The notes beneath the pieces were generated by a model. It was not told where the DNA came from. It saw only the letters and a program-made list of their open reading frames with translations, and made no database searches. DNA of 64,000 nt from Psococerastis gibbosa. Taxonomy: Eukaryota > Arthropoda > Insecta > Psocodea > Psocidae. Location: positions 15,060,855 through 15,124,854 of the forward strand of contig OZ020491.1 of assembly GCA_963971405.1 (NCBI GenBank). The letters run 5' to 3'. The translations under genes and the position numbers were made by a program. Every line of letters begins with the position of its first letter. The stretch's first letter is position 1. Positions 52,401 through 61,082 of the stretch are shown here, one piece after another.

Positions 52401-54702
52401 TTATGTTGGATTTTTCATGCCACCCTTTCAGTGAAAACCCACCCCAGATAAATTTCTACCCCCTCTGGGGAGGGGTTGGCACCGCATAAAATTTCTGGGA
52501 CCAATTTTTTCGTACTTGTATTTAAATATACAAACACATAGCAAAATTTCAAGGTGGCACCTCTTTAAAGAATTTTATCCCTGAGTTTATGATTTACTAC
52601 CCCTCTGGATCACCCCTAATCACATTACAATATTCTGGCATATGATTCCCCGCCATATATGGGCAGGAAGCAGCTATTTCGCGTTGAATTTTTCATGCCA
52701 CCTTTATAGTGAAATCCCACCCCAGGTAGATTTCTACCCCTTCTGGGGAGGGGTAGACACCGAATATAACGTCTGTGACCAATAACATAGTAACACAGAC
52801 ACCAATTTAAGACATTTAAGCTACGATTCAGATTGCCACCTCTTCAGCCAATTTTACCCCTCTGTATTGGACTTTCCACCCCTCTGGATCACCCCTAACT
52901 ACCCTAAAATATTCTGTGGGGTTGTTTCCTGCCATAAATTAGCACAAATGAACCATTTTATGTTGGATTTTCCATGCCACCCTTACAGTGAAAACCCACC
53001 CCAGATAAATTACTACCCCTTCTTGGTGGGGAAAAAGTATGAGAAAACTTCTGGGACAAAAATTTCTAATATGAATACGAAGTATCCAAAGATGTATACG
53101 GAGAAATTAAGTTGCCACCTTTTCAGCTAATTTTTCACTTTGGCTGGTGACTTCCACCCTTCTGTATCAACCCCCACTGCACTTAAAATGTCTGTGACTA
53201 AGATTTCTAACATTACATTCATGAGTACTATACGGTATAATGGTTTTTCCACTGCCACCCTTTTAACAAAAAGCACCCTAGGATAAATTTCCGACCCTTC
53301 TGGCGAGGGGTTGCTGTTGCTAAAAACGTCTGGCATACTGTTTTTTATGATTGTCAGGCGACAAGCTTACACATAGAGGTAAATTTGATTTGCCACCTCT
53401 TCAGCGAATTTTTGGTACCCACAACTGATTTAACCACCCTCTGGGAAGGGGTTCCCATTGGGAAAATCTTCTGGCATGAAGTTTCCACTTATATTCGAGT
53501 GCCACTAGTTATTTTGGTAGCATCTCAACGTGCCACTCTTTTTAATTTTAGTTTGTTTGTGATTTTACTGTACGATCATTGATCAATTTTAACTATGGCA
53601 TAGAGGAAAACAAACATTTCCGTCAATGTCATTTGCATTCTGCAATGCGAGGTCGGTGGAAACCCCGCTTAAGTCTTGAATGTCTGCTACCAAGTCACCG
53701 TTTTTGTATTTAGCCCTAGCCGGTTGGTGGAATCCCCGCCTTATCAATGTGCTTTACGTGTCTGAATCACTATAAAAGATATTATTTACTTCTACATTTT
53801 CAGCGACTTATCCCCCTACTTTCACGGTCACGTGTCTTTGTGTGAGTTCTTTCTCGTCAGCGTCATTTTCGGTCTTCACCTTATCCGGGTTCTCAGAGTA
53901 TTTCAAGAGTATTTCCACGGAATGGTGGAACTGGTACCCGCACATCGAGGAAATGCAAGCTACTGCTGATTTTGTTATTAGAATAAAAGCGCCCATATGT
54001 AACATATGGCATAGCCTTCCAGGGTGATAGAAGGACGGACCGATTTAGTGAAGTAATGTACATTCAAGATGTACCAACGGCCTTACCATGTTTATTCCAT
54101 TAGAGCAGAGCATGTTTCAAACTGCGGCAACTTGGTAGTGTGCACAGCGTTGGCAGGGGAACCTGGTGGGACATGATAACTCGCTTAGGCAGTATAAGTC
54201 GAGTCCTGGTCACCTCCGATTTAATCGTGTAACTTTACCATGTTCCCCAAGTGGTTCGGAATCCACTATAATCAGGAGGTCCACCCTGTTAGTCAACTCC
54301 CCCTTCCCCGAGGTGAAAGAGTCTGCCCTTAGGGTGCCTCAAGTTAACAAACAGACTCACTCCCCCCGCCAGGCTGACAGGGTTGCTTAAAGCAGAAATG
54401 CTGAAAGCAGGCGTTGGAAACAACACATTCAAGATGTAGAGATTTCTTTTAGAACCTAATTTTATTTCATCCAGACTGACACACCTGATGACAGGCTACA
54501 CGCCGAGTACTTCCTGTGCACCCCAGAAGAAGTCAGTACTGGTATGTTCACCGACAGCCTGGAGGTGATCACCAGGGCCTCCCTCTCCCCTGGCCACTAC
54601 GTCATCGTTCCTGCCACGTTCCTCCCCCATTGCCACGCAGAATATCTTCTAAGAATTTACGCTCTACAGCATTTCACACTCACCGAAATATTGCCCAATT
54701 AA
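34140..54702 (+). CDS. Calpain-type cysteine protease (core plus domain III, no EF-hands), 7 visible exons
   Basis: Exons 34140-34413, 35401-35566, 36737-36924, 37735-37945, 38774-38937, 39552-39760 and 54475-54702 join in phase into 1440 nt (479 codons and a stop). The protease core shows LFEDNTFPA, WLRPHQICDSP, GDCWLLSA with Cys94 (numbered from the first visible codon), DDRLPTLSGKLVF, EFWLPLLEKA and GHAYTLTG with His240. The third triad position is LRSPW: Ser265 instead of the near-invariant Asn. Domain III follows (GAWTTESAGG, NPQY, PGHYVIVPATF) and the protein stops there, so neither the penta-EF-hand nor a C2 domain is encoded. Calpains are cytosolic Ca2+-activated proteases; loss of Asn suggests weak or absent activity. 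Upstream exons are probably missing from this model. Confidence 0.88.
34737..34950 (-). repeat. tRNA-derived SINE, copy C
   Basis: Reverse orientation, TGGGACTCGAAAAAACAACC at the B box (mutated), AAATAAATAAATATTGAC tail at the left, head CATGTCCTGAC at the right. In a calpain intron. Confidence 0.7.
35040..35397 (-). pseudogene. LINE C-terminal fragment in calpain intron
   Basis: The minus strand reads DVAVVTFRMATGHDFLQKHL, HRIGVVDSPLCPLC and TAEHLATC: the CCHC-type C-terminus found after RNase H in LINEs common in hemipterans. Its open frame continues into calpain exon (b) on the opposite strand by chance. Confidence 0.7.
35401..35566 (+). CDS. Calpain exon (b): catalytic cysteine
   Basis: Acceptor TTTCAG. 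It completes LGDCWLLSACAAVA with the catalytic Cys, then VINPAEPLFGSLYSGQ and FSFWSFGELVNITIDD. Donor GTTAGC at 35567. Confidence 0.88.
35567..36736. other. Calpain intron
   Basis: No coding or repeat feature recognised. Confidence 0.35.
36737..36924 (+). CDS. Calpain exon (c): central protease core
   Basis: Acceptor TTTGCAG. RLPTLSGKLVFASC, EFWLPLLEKAFAKLHGSYGA, LADLTGGIAERL. Donor GTGAGT. These are the classic calpain core motifs. Confidence 0.92.
37206..37480 (+). mobile_element. Fragment resembling an RTE-type LINE 5' region
   Basis: A GC-richer block with TAACTCCGTAGAGTTAGGGC and GGCAAGGGGAAACCACCGCA, phrases I associate with the region upstream of the RTE-like endonuclease ORF in arthropods. 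No ORF. Recognised from pattern memory only. Confidence 0.35.
37735..37945 (+). CDS. Calpain exon (d): catalytic His and substituted Asn
   Basis: Acceptor TTCCAG. GLVDGHAYTLTGV carries the catalytic His. RLRSPWADAVEWTGPWSD has Ser at the position of the catalytic Asn (family LRNPWG). Donor GTTGGT. Confidence 0.9.
38382..38600 (-). repeat. tRNA-derived SINE, copy D, with target duplication
   Basis: Full copy: B-box complement GGACTCGAACC, head end CTCTACATGTCCT, tail AAATAAAATAAATAAATATT. Flanked by GTATAACGTTAT (38371) and GTATAATGTTAT (38601), a 12-bp duplication with one change. Confidence 0.75.
38774..38937 (+). CDS. Calpain exon (e): end of protease core
   Basis: Acceptor TTTTTAG. IEWDLAEREDKERLQL, DDGEFWMEFADFQKQFEEL (family DDGEFWMSF.DF), TIGPDFDRDGC. 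Donor GTATGA. Confidence 0.88.
39140..39330 (-). pseudogene. RTE-like LINE 3' fragment, antisense, copy 1
   Basis: The minus strand reads RDRREWRRLTYHTRTTGSDY near the end of an RT C-terminus, preceded by an R-rich GRPRKR-like segment. A second copy lies at 40055. In a calpain intron. Confidence 0.5.
39552..39760 (+). CDS. Calpain exon (f): domain III, first part
   Basis: Acceptor TTTTCAG. VRGAWTTESAGGSRNNLEMF, INPQYLLTI, SVSILVGVMQQPA, IAFFIYK. Donor GTAAGC. AGG.RN..F..NPQY is the domain III signature. Confidence 0.88.
40055..40242 (-). pseudogene. RTE-like LINE 3' fragment, antisense, copy 2
   Basis: The minus strand reads RGRPRKR, a stop, then NQIEDDPW and RDRRDWRRFMCHTRETGADY. It ends where the GGTGGGGTTTCCATCGACCT element begins, so that element inserted into or beside it. 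Confidence 0.55.
40560..41850 (+). repeat. ~277-bp tandem array, left arm
   Basis: Landmarks recur at about 277-bp steps: AAGAGGTGGC (40633, 40910, 41188, 41466, 41738) and CCCCAGAAGGGGTAGAAAT (about 40728, 41010, 41287, 41563, 41838). About four and a half diverged units. No coding seen. Confidence 0.75.
42880..43495 (-). pseudogene. LINE RT thumb fragment in left arm
   Basis: The minus strand reads KIKRLACISISGAMPSTPPS then ALEALLGLPPLYAYLEYRA, the RT thumb region of RNase-H LINEs (family LQRLACLAITGAM.STPT.ALE.LL.LPPL). Frames alternate; TKCVKFLGVHLDLKLLW lies further up. Confidence 0.65.
43505..44280 (+). pseudogene. mariner transposase remnant
   Basis: LAKIQQAYGETSLSRAQVYR and WFKAF.EGRE match the mariner N-terminal helix-turn-helix. 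RRLTVRMIADKLNLNHTTV follows, then LHHDNAPCHTVMS with the catalytic second-D region, and SPCDFFLIPRIKNELKGRHF with the third D. An internal deletion (about 43840-43880) removes the first catalytic region. Several frameshifts. Confidence 0.8.
43565..44682. repeat. Inner inverted repeat B, left
   Basis: Pairs with 46811-47917 (coordinate sum 91482, shifting to 91493 through a small indel). Contains the mariner remnant and ~400 bp of flank. Confidence 0.85.
44931..45256. repeat. Perfect 123-bp hairpin with tail, flanked by a 12-bp direct repeat
   Basis: GTTTAGCTCGAG occurs at 44931-44942 and 45245-45256. Inside, 44945-45067 and 45078-45200 are exact reverse complements (123 of 123) around a 10-base loop. 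They are followed by a 44-base tail ending TAATTATTTAT. It sits inside LINE coding sequence. Confidence 0.85.
45245..46555 (+). pseudogene. LINE RT end, RNase H and Cys/His C-terminus, copy 1
   Basis: GKSWGMSPKMLRWFYVTVIR and TLLYGCHVWW (RT thumb), LVWYTDGSKQNGRSGLG (RNase H first Asp), AEVQAIAEAMECC (Glu), VYSDSQAALRAI (Asp), then after a frameshift MDELAREASNTDP, and FCEEAVENGWHVLTECPAIW (CCHC end). I/LOA-group LINE. The stop is at about 46546. Confidence 0.75.
46618..46775 (+). mobile_element. AAC microsatellite tail followed by a second LINE RT fragment
   Basis: Eight AAC units (46618-46641) tail the RNase-H LINE. Then a frame reads SIPLKWREVCVIFIPKHSRS and FRPISLSSFLLKTMK, the RT entry region of a related LINE, cut off by the chip at 46776. 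Confidence 0.65.
46811..47917. repeat. Inner inverted repeat B, right
   Basis: Inverted copy of 43565-44682. Its left edge is preceded by a ~36-base chip (46776-46812, GGTGAATGGGGAGGTTGAAG) that comes from inside the same block (47511-47546). Its right edge joins the third partial arm copy at TTCAAGAAGTTCT. Confidence 0.8.
47215..47917 (-). pseudogene. mariner transposase remnant, inverted duplicate
   Basis: Reverse copy of the mariner in block B with the same internal deletion; a few substitutions (FRAVLELR in place of FKAVLEFR in an antisense frame). It therefore duplicated after decay. Confidence 0.8.
47914..48495 (+). repeat. Third partial copy of the palindrome arm
   Basis: Matches 50617-51185 in the same orientation (AGTTCTTGGGAGTTCATCTT ... 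GAGGATTCGAGGCAGG). Joined to blocks B and C at short microhomologies. Confidence 0.8.
48501..50268 (+). repeat. Direct repeat C, right copy
   Basis: Same-strand copy of 44560-46765. It lacks the segment matching about 44913-45322, so the deletion removed both the hairpin element and part of the RT coding. Confidence 0.85.
48835..50052 (+). pseudogene. LINE RNase H and Cys/His C-terminus, copy 2
   Basis: Same element as at 45245. The 49357-50052 frame is intact from AEVQAIAEAMECC through GNERADELAREAS to LVQFATRIGIV and stop. A TGA at 49327 separates it from LVWYTDGSKQN. Confidence 0.75.
50125..50539 (+). mobile_element. AAC tail, LINE RT fragment and unique spacer
   Basis: Shorter AAC run (50125-50139), the RT fragment ISLKWREVCAIFIPKHSRSD and RPISLSSFLLKTMKSLMERE, stop about 50336, then ~200 bp of T-rich DNA with no match in the left half. 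Confidence 0.55.
50540..51155 (+). pseudogene. LINE RT thumb fragment in right arm
   Basis: Mirror copy of 42880-43495: NTTLFVNDQEVLSTK, KFLGVHLDLKLLW, STWGLSTKVMRWLYVA and KRLACISISGAMPSTPPSAL, with frameshifts. Confidence 0.65.
52185..53475 (-). repeat. ~277-bp tandem array, right arm
   Basis: Mirror image of the array at 40560-41850, with the same unit-to-unit differences, so the array existed before the palindrome formed. Confidence 0.75.
53689..53741. repeat. Unpaired outer TIR end
   Basis: In reverse it reads GGCGGGGATTCCACCAACCG, GGCTAGGGCTA, ACGGTGACTTGGTAGC. It matches the end of the element at 19293 and the GGCGGGGTTTCCAC end at 32756. Confidence 0.6.
54475..54702 (+). CDS. Calpain last exon: end of domain III and stop
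   Basis: Acceptor TCATCCAG, phase 0, matching exon (f) across a 14.7-kb intron. AEYFLCTPEEV, ASLSPGHYVIVPATFLPH, EYLLRIYAL, then stop TAA 54700-54702. This aligns with the R..L.PG.Y.IVP.T..PH end of domain III. A poly(A) signal candidate AATAAA is at 55066-55071. Confidence 0.88.
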   Translation, partial: TDTPDDRLHAEYFLCTPEEVSTGMFTDSLEVITRASLSPGHYVIVPATFLPHCHAEYLLRIYALQHFTLTEILPN

Positions 54703-56197
54703 CTTATTCATAAATATATTATTGCTATAATATTGCTATATTTTTAAGAATCACATGTAATTAGTATTTTATCATTTGGCCTAACATTAATATTGACTAA
54801 TAATGCTGCGGGTATGGGATTGAATGTGTAAACAAGACAATTTTATAATGGACAATGCTATTCAAAATTGTTTGGTTTACTTACATTTTTAACGCCTACA
54901 TTGCGCTCATTTAAAAAAAAATGTAGTAATATTAAATAGGTTTATTGGATAATGACAGCCTAAAAATTGCAATCCAATTACCTTGGTAGGTATACAGTAA
55001 GCTACGATAATTCGAAAAACATTAATACTAAGGAAGCACATCTAGCATATTAATCTTTACACATAAATAAACTCTCCAATAATACACGACAGAACTTAGA
55101 TAACAACAGCTATGGCCTGAACTACATGTTTTTGCCCAATTGGGACCCAAAATGTTTTTGTAAGTTAACCAAATAAAAAGCCTTACGACTGCAGTTCAAT
55201 TTGATAACAAAGTATAACAATACGGCTAAATCCATTATATTGTAGGCCTACCTATTACACGATATACTGTCAATAAGTTCGATTGGTGTAAAACTGTTCC
55301 AGCAACATTTTCTCCTAATTGGGCCACAATCTAATGCCTATTAAAGACGGCTGTAGATGTATTTATCTGTAATTATTTTTCCAAATATTTGCCAGCCAAA
55401 GCTTAATACTTCTATAAATCCTTAAAAGGTAGCTTAGTTACAAATAAAATACGATTTAAATAAAGGTTTTACTGTCGGACCATTCATTATAGAAAATAAA
55501 ACACTTATTATTTTGTTTCTTCTAATACTTCCATGCATTTATAAAGCCGATTAAACTCAGTGTTTCGTTGTTTTTAATTCTGGGCCACATTGCAATTTTA
55601 ATAAGGCCGAGATTGCGAAATATTTTCTTAATAAAGGAGACCTGGATATTTTTAACAACGACTAATTAATTTCTCGTGCCATCGCGGCAAAGATATGAAA
55701 TGCCATATGAAAAATTCATAACAAATACAAGCTAAATTTGCATCTTCGCATCTGAAATGTTATTACTCTAGAAAATCGCGATAAAGTGCATTGAACAAAT
55801 TTCATAAAATAGTTATAAATCAATCGGCTAACCTTTTTTTTTCTTTAGAATATTCGCGTTTTTTTTCGAGGAATTAATTAATTTCGTGAAAAATACCGGG
55901 GATCCTTCTTTTCTTTACAAAATATTTGAACATCCATATCTTAACCTTGTCTTGTTTCACGATAATTTTATCATATTGGACTTTTATATGAGTAAGTATC
56001 TAGTTACCGTACTTAAAAAATGATGGGGAAATTAGAGAAAGACATGAAAAAATGAGACCCAAGAATGTTATCAACTTGCTTGGACAGGTGTTGATATCAA
56101 GTGGTCACAATACAGTTTTTTGCCTTTTTTAAGATTTCCCCTGGTTATATTTAAACTATAAAGATAATAACAATAAATACATAAATGGTTGGATAAG
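54703..56197. other. Calpain 3' flank
   Basis: No gene. AT-rich DNA that should include the calpain 3' UTR. A relative of the foldback pair at 25555 is seen at 54805-54900. Confidence 0.35.
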
Positions 56198-56557
56198 GGA
56201 GCATCCATAAATTACGTAACGCTTCTTAAGGGGTAGGGGGGGTTCCCGTCAGCGTTACGCTTCGTTACATTAGGGGAGGGAGGGGTATAGACCTGCGTTA
56301 CGTAACGTAAAAATTCAATTTTAATTTTATAAAGTTAACAATAGATTGAATAATTTTTTCAAAGTGCGCGGATAAAACCGGATATATTCAATAAAAATTA
56401 AAAGTTCTGAATGAAGAAAGGGGGGGGGGGTTGAGGTAGCGTTACGCATTAGGGGGGGGGGGGGTGGCTACTATCATTACGGTCCCGTTACAAGAGGGGA
56501 GGGGGGATTTAAAATCCCCAATTTTTGCGTTACGTAATTTATGGATGGCCCCTAAGC
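56198..56557. repeat. MITE with ATCCATAAATTACGTAACGC ends
   Basis: Left GGGAGCATCCATAAATTACG, right CGTAATTTATGGATGGCCCC. The interior is full of CGTTACGTAACG palindromes and G runs of 7-12. About 360 bp. This end type is widespread in invertebrate genomes. Confidence 0.65.
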
Positions 56558-57885
56558 TAATCAAGAGCTTACTATAAATTGCTACGTATTTCGTATTTTT
56601 AAATTACAATTAAGTTGCTTAAAATAGATTTAGAGAGCATTTGATTCAATTTTAAATGAAACTATGACATAGGGTGGCAGAATTCAATGTTTCTTTCTAC
56701 TTTATTGACATGGTGACTGGTCGTGCGAACACATGTGTCTTTTGGTCTGAGAACATTGCATCATTTTGGTTAACCTATGATCAACGTATGTGATATTTCT
56801 AACATATTTCTAACTATAGAGAGACATGGAAGCATGGAAGCATTAGTTCAGTTTGAATCTAAGAAGAATACCATTACATTGAATATAACACTATTGTTAT
56901 ATATTCAGTGACCATTATTATGCAATCAATGCAGTGGGGGGTTTCAGATTTTTTCCTGTCCTTTGATCCTGTTATAATACTGTCCATTACAAACATACGT
57001 AGCAGTAAAAAATATCCAGTCAACATTTCTACAAATAAAAATAAAAGATTCAGCTATATTGCTAGTAATGTCATCATCTGCCTTGCGCTAGCGCTACCAG
57101 GGGCGCCGAGTTCCGGAGGGCATGTATGTTTTTGCTCCACCAGGAAAGTATGCGCTTTTTGCTATCAATAGCTGTTTAATACTCAAATCTTACCAATATT
57201 TAACATATTTTGAATGAAAGCAGTCTGAATTGTTTTGAATAATAAACAACCAAGAAAATAACGGCTAAACAAAACATTCTAAATATTTTGGCGCCAATAA
57301 TCTCTGGGCAGTAGCCCTTTGCCTGCATGAATAATATCTATGCTTATTTACCTTTAAATTTTGACTTGATCGATTTTCAAACCCCGGCGCCCCTGAGCGG
57401 TGCAAGTGCCAACCAACAGACATAAATAGTAATTATGCCTGAAGCTACCACTGATCAACTGTGGCTAATAATTTTATTTGTAGACATTTGTACTAAGTAT
57501 AATAAATTTTGTTTAAGTTTCCTTCCCACGAAGTCACAACATATACACACATGGATTAAAAATAAACGGTACCTTATTCACAAGCCACCAATATATCACC
57601 CTACAGACAGCATGATTGTTGAGTGTTGGCCTACCTTAATGGCAAGCGAGAAAGAAAATCCTCAGTTCAAAACTCGATAAGTGTCTCTTCCGGTTCATTT
57701 TGTTGCCGCTTTGCATGCTTCCACTCATTATAATCGGCAAGTATTCGTCGCCCATAGCCGTTATGGAGGTCTCTGAACGTAGCTTTGGTCCTATGAACAA
57801 CTTCAGTTCGCCCACTATAACAAAATTTCTTTAATAGTACAAACTACTACTACTACAAAGGTATTATATATATATAAATAGCCCA
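56558..57885. other. Intergenic DNA
   Basis: No gene recognised. Open frames at 56908-57171 and 57435-57680 have no domain signal. Confidence 0.35.
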
Positions 57886-58108
57886 TAGGTCCCTTGTCCA
57901 ATGCCAACGATCCCATGGATTTCGGACCTTATATGTATTCTTTCCGTAGTTTCCGTATGCATTTTTGGCTATTGGCTAACTGGTATACGTTCTTGATGTC
58001 AACCTACACCGGACAACAAGCGATAATGGTCAAGCTGAGGCAAGCTTACCATTGACGCAATGAAGCAGGCGAAAGCATGACTTAACCGAGTATAGATACG
58101 AGTTAACT
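57886..58108 (+). repeat. Copy of the repeat at 9315-9525
   Basis: Shares GGTCCCTTGTCCAATGCCAA, GATTTCGGAC, GTCAACCTACACC, AAGCGATAATGG and CTTACCATTG with 9315-9525. Probably one end of the same DNA element. Confidence 0.5.
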
Positions 58109-58119
58109 ATTGTGGTAAT

Positions 58120-59155
58120 GCAAAACGTGATTAATTGTACCAAATATCATTGGGAATGTCTCCGCAAGCGAGGAGTAGCAGAAGACTACGTCCACACAAT
58201 TAAAGACATGTATGAAAACTGCGCGACAAAATTGAGGAGTGCGGCGGGCCTCAGTGGCAATTTTACCGTCATGTATGGCTTGCATCAAGGGTCGGCACTT
58301 AGCCCCTTCTTATTTGTCGTAATTATGGACACCCTAACATGTGACATTCAGGGAGAAGCTCCAGCCAGCCTCCTATTCGCAGATGACATAGTCATAACAT
58401 CACTAAGCCGAAATGCCGCTGAACAAGAGGTAGCCAAATGGTTTGAAGCGCTAGAAATAGAGGGATTGAAAGTGAACCGTGCAAAACGGAGGATACGGAA
58501 TGTGTACGACAGAAACCAGGCACAATCCGTATTGGAAATCAACCCCTAAACAAAGTGGGCAAGTTCAAGTATCTAGGTAGTGTCATAGAGCAAAAAGGGG
58601 GATGTCAAAAGTCGGATAAAAGCCGGCCGATGTTTCGAGATATTTCCGGGATACTCACATACCGAAAAATGCCCAAAAAGCTGAAAGGACGCATTTATAA
58701 GCAAGTTGTTCGCCCGTGCATGCTGTATGGGTCTGAATGCTGGGCTGTACGACAGTGTGAAGAAAATATGATCCACGTGGCTGAAATGAGAATGCTCAGA
58801 AGATCCTGTGGCGTGACGCTGAGAGACCAACGTAGAAACCAAGACATAAGGCAAGAGATGAGAACCCGGGACGTACTGGAGAAACTAAGAGAAAAGAGGC
58901 TGAACTGGTGGGGCCACGTCTTACGTAGAGACGAAAACCACCTAGTGAAAAGAGCAACAAACCGGGAGATGCAAGAAAGAAGACCACCAGGGAGGCCGAG
59001 AGTTACACTGGGAAGAAAGAACGCCGGGGATATGAGAAGTTTGGGGCTCTACACCAAGGACGCACAGGACAGAACTGTGGAAACGCTGCTGTCGTGCCGC
59101 CGACCTTCCATGAGGATAAGGCGCGGTAAAAGTAAAACTAAGTATCATTACCAGC
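58120..59155 (+). pseudogene. RTE-like LINE reverse transcriptase fragment
   Basis: RGVAEDYVHTIKDMYENCAT, GLHQGSALSPFLFVVIMDTL and SLLFADDIVI give the RT palm with FADD. After a frameshift near 58549 come KFKYLGSVIEQKG, RPCMLYGSECWA, HVAEMRMLRRSCG, RLNWWGHVLRR and PPGRPRVTL, the usual RTE C-terminus. The 5' part with endonuclease is absent. Confidence 0.75.
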
Positions 59156-59189
59156 AGAAATTTCATTTTTGCCCTCTCAAGGAATATTG

Positions 59190-61080
59190 ATAAATGATTT
59201 AGTGAAGGAATACAAAATATAACTAACAAAAAACCAGCAAAAGTTGGTAAGTGGGAAGCTTATCATAGCAGGCTCACAGAGTACAACAAAGCTATTCGGA
59301 AAGCAAAACGGAAAACATGGAGAAGCTTCTGCGAAAAAGTTGAAAATACAGCAGAAACAGCTAGACTCCATAAAATACTGAATTCCACCCACACTAACCC
59401 CGTGGGAACTCTGGAAAATTCTGATGGCAAGTTTACACGGACAGGGGAGGAGACACTGGAAAAACTTTTAGGGTGCCACTTCCCCTGTTCGGTGAAATGC
59501 GACGACAACAGCAGCACATCAGAAGACAATAAAGCCCGAAGGGCTGATTGGAACTGTGCCAAAAGGCTGATAAAACCGGGATAGGTGGGCTGGTCCATCA
59601 GCACTTTTGAGCCATGCAAGGCTCCAGGTCCGGATGGGATTTTTCCCCTCCTTCTTCAGGAGGGGAAAGAGATCCTCACCCCGGCATTGACAACCATCTA
59701 TCAGGCCAGTGTAGCGCTTGGACATGTTCCTAAGTCGTGGGCAATGGCTAAGGTAGTATTTATACCTAAACCTGGAAAGGCGAACTACGCCCAGGCCAGG
59801 TCATACAGGCCGATATGTCTCAGTTCTTTTCTATTAAAAGCTCTAGAGAAAATCCTGGATAAACATATCCGGGAAAAAATACGCACTAACGCTGGTTTGC
59901 ATAGTTTTCAGTATGCGTACTGCCCTGGCAGATCCTCTGAGACTGCATTGCATCAACTGGTGAGCAGACTGGAGGAAAGCCTGGACAATGGGGAGATTGC
60001 ACTGGCAGCGTTTTTGGACATTGAGGCGGCTTTCTCCAACGCGGGACATGACTCCATGGTAAGGGCGTTGGAGAGAGTTGGCGTAAATGCAACTGTGTGT
60101 AGATGGATCAGATCCATGCTTAGCAATAGGAGGATTCTAGCATCCCTATCTGATGAGAAGGTGATGGTAAGGGCCACCAGGGGTACGGCACAGGGTGGGG
60201 TTATCTCGCCCCTGTTGTGGAACCTTGTGGTGGACAAAATCATCACCAGACTCAATGAGGTGGGAGTGTACGCACAAGGATATGCGGATGATTTGGCCAT
60301 TGTGATTAGGGGTAAGTCCATGAGGGTCATAACCGAGCTAATGCAAATGGCTTTTTCTGAAGTAGAAAAATGGTGCAAGGCTGAAAATCTGAGCATCAAC
60401 CCATCCAAAATCTCGATGGTACCATTTACTCGAAAGAGGAATCTTGATGGGGGAAAGCTGCCTAAGCTTTTCAATCAAGTTGTAAAACTGGGGACGGAGG
60501 TTAAGTATCTAAGGGTTAACCTAGACAAAGGACTTACCTGGAATCCCCATATTACAAAAACTATTAACCGAGCTAAACAATTAATTTATGTTTGCAGACG
60601 GGCAATAGGCACAACGTGGGGAATCAGGCCTAAAATGGCAATGTGGATTTACACAATGGTCATTAGGCCGGTGATTACCTACGGAAGTGTGGTTTGGTGG
60701 ACCAAGACTACACAGGTCACAGTGACAACCAAGTTGAATGGGCTCCAGAGGCTGGCCTGCCTCTGTATCACAGGAGCAATGTCAACTTCACCAGGGGATG
60801 TCCTGAATACTCTATTGAACCTGCCAACCTTGGGAATCTTCATTGAAGCACAGGCCAGGATGGGCGCCTATAGATTGGAGCTGGAAGGCTGCTGGAGAAG
60901 CAAAAGGTCAGGCCACTCCAATATTACCAAAAGCATATCGGAAGACACGCTTTTAATGCCGTCAGACCGAATGACACCCCTGCTCTCATTCAGCAAACCA
61001 TTTAACACTAGAATTCCAGCTAGAGAAGAATGGAATGCTGAAGAACATCAAACAGGGGACAATGACCTAGTCTGGTATAC
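59190..61080 (+). pseudogene. LOA/I-group LINE ORF2, reverse transcriptase part
   Basis: KRKTWRSFCEKVE (linker), then TAG at 59582, then FEPCKAPGPDGIFPLLLQEG, VVFIPKPGKANYAQARSYRP, AAFLDIEAAFSNAGHDSM, GTAQGGVISPLLWNL, GYADDLAIV (palm, catalytic DD intact), LNGLQRLACLCITGAMSTSP (thumb). The frame runs open from 59585 to 61189, but after about 61080 the protein is out of frame. Confidence 0.85.
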
Positions 61081-61082
61081 AA

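Larger units (their letters stand above)
50540..53688. repeat. Giant palindrome, right arm
   Basis: Inverted copy of 40346-43495. The arm homology ends at 53688, but the TIR sequence goes on alone to 53741 (GGCTAGGGCTAAATACAAAA in reverse, ending GTGGAATCCCCGCC), so only the right side keeps the full element end. Confidence 0.9.

Noticed and set aside
40452-53582. Many paired open frames (e.g. 42489-42686 and 51349-51546) as duplicated genes
   Set aside because: They are mirror images from the palindrome arms, lack domains, and include antisense frames of LINE and tandem-repeat DNA.
53808-54027. Candidate calpain exon with acceptor TTTTCAG and open frame 53842-54027
   Set aside because: Exon (f) and the exon at 54475 join in phase and give an uninterrupted domain III, so an extra exon here would disrupt it.
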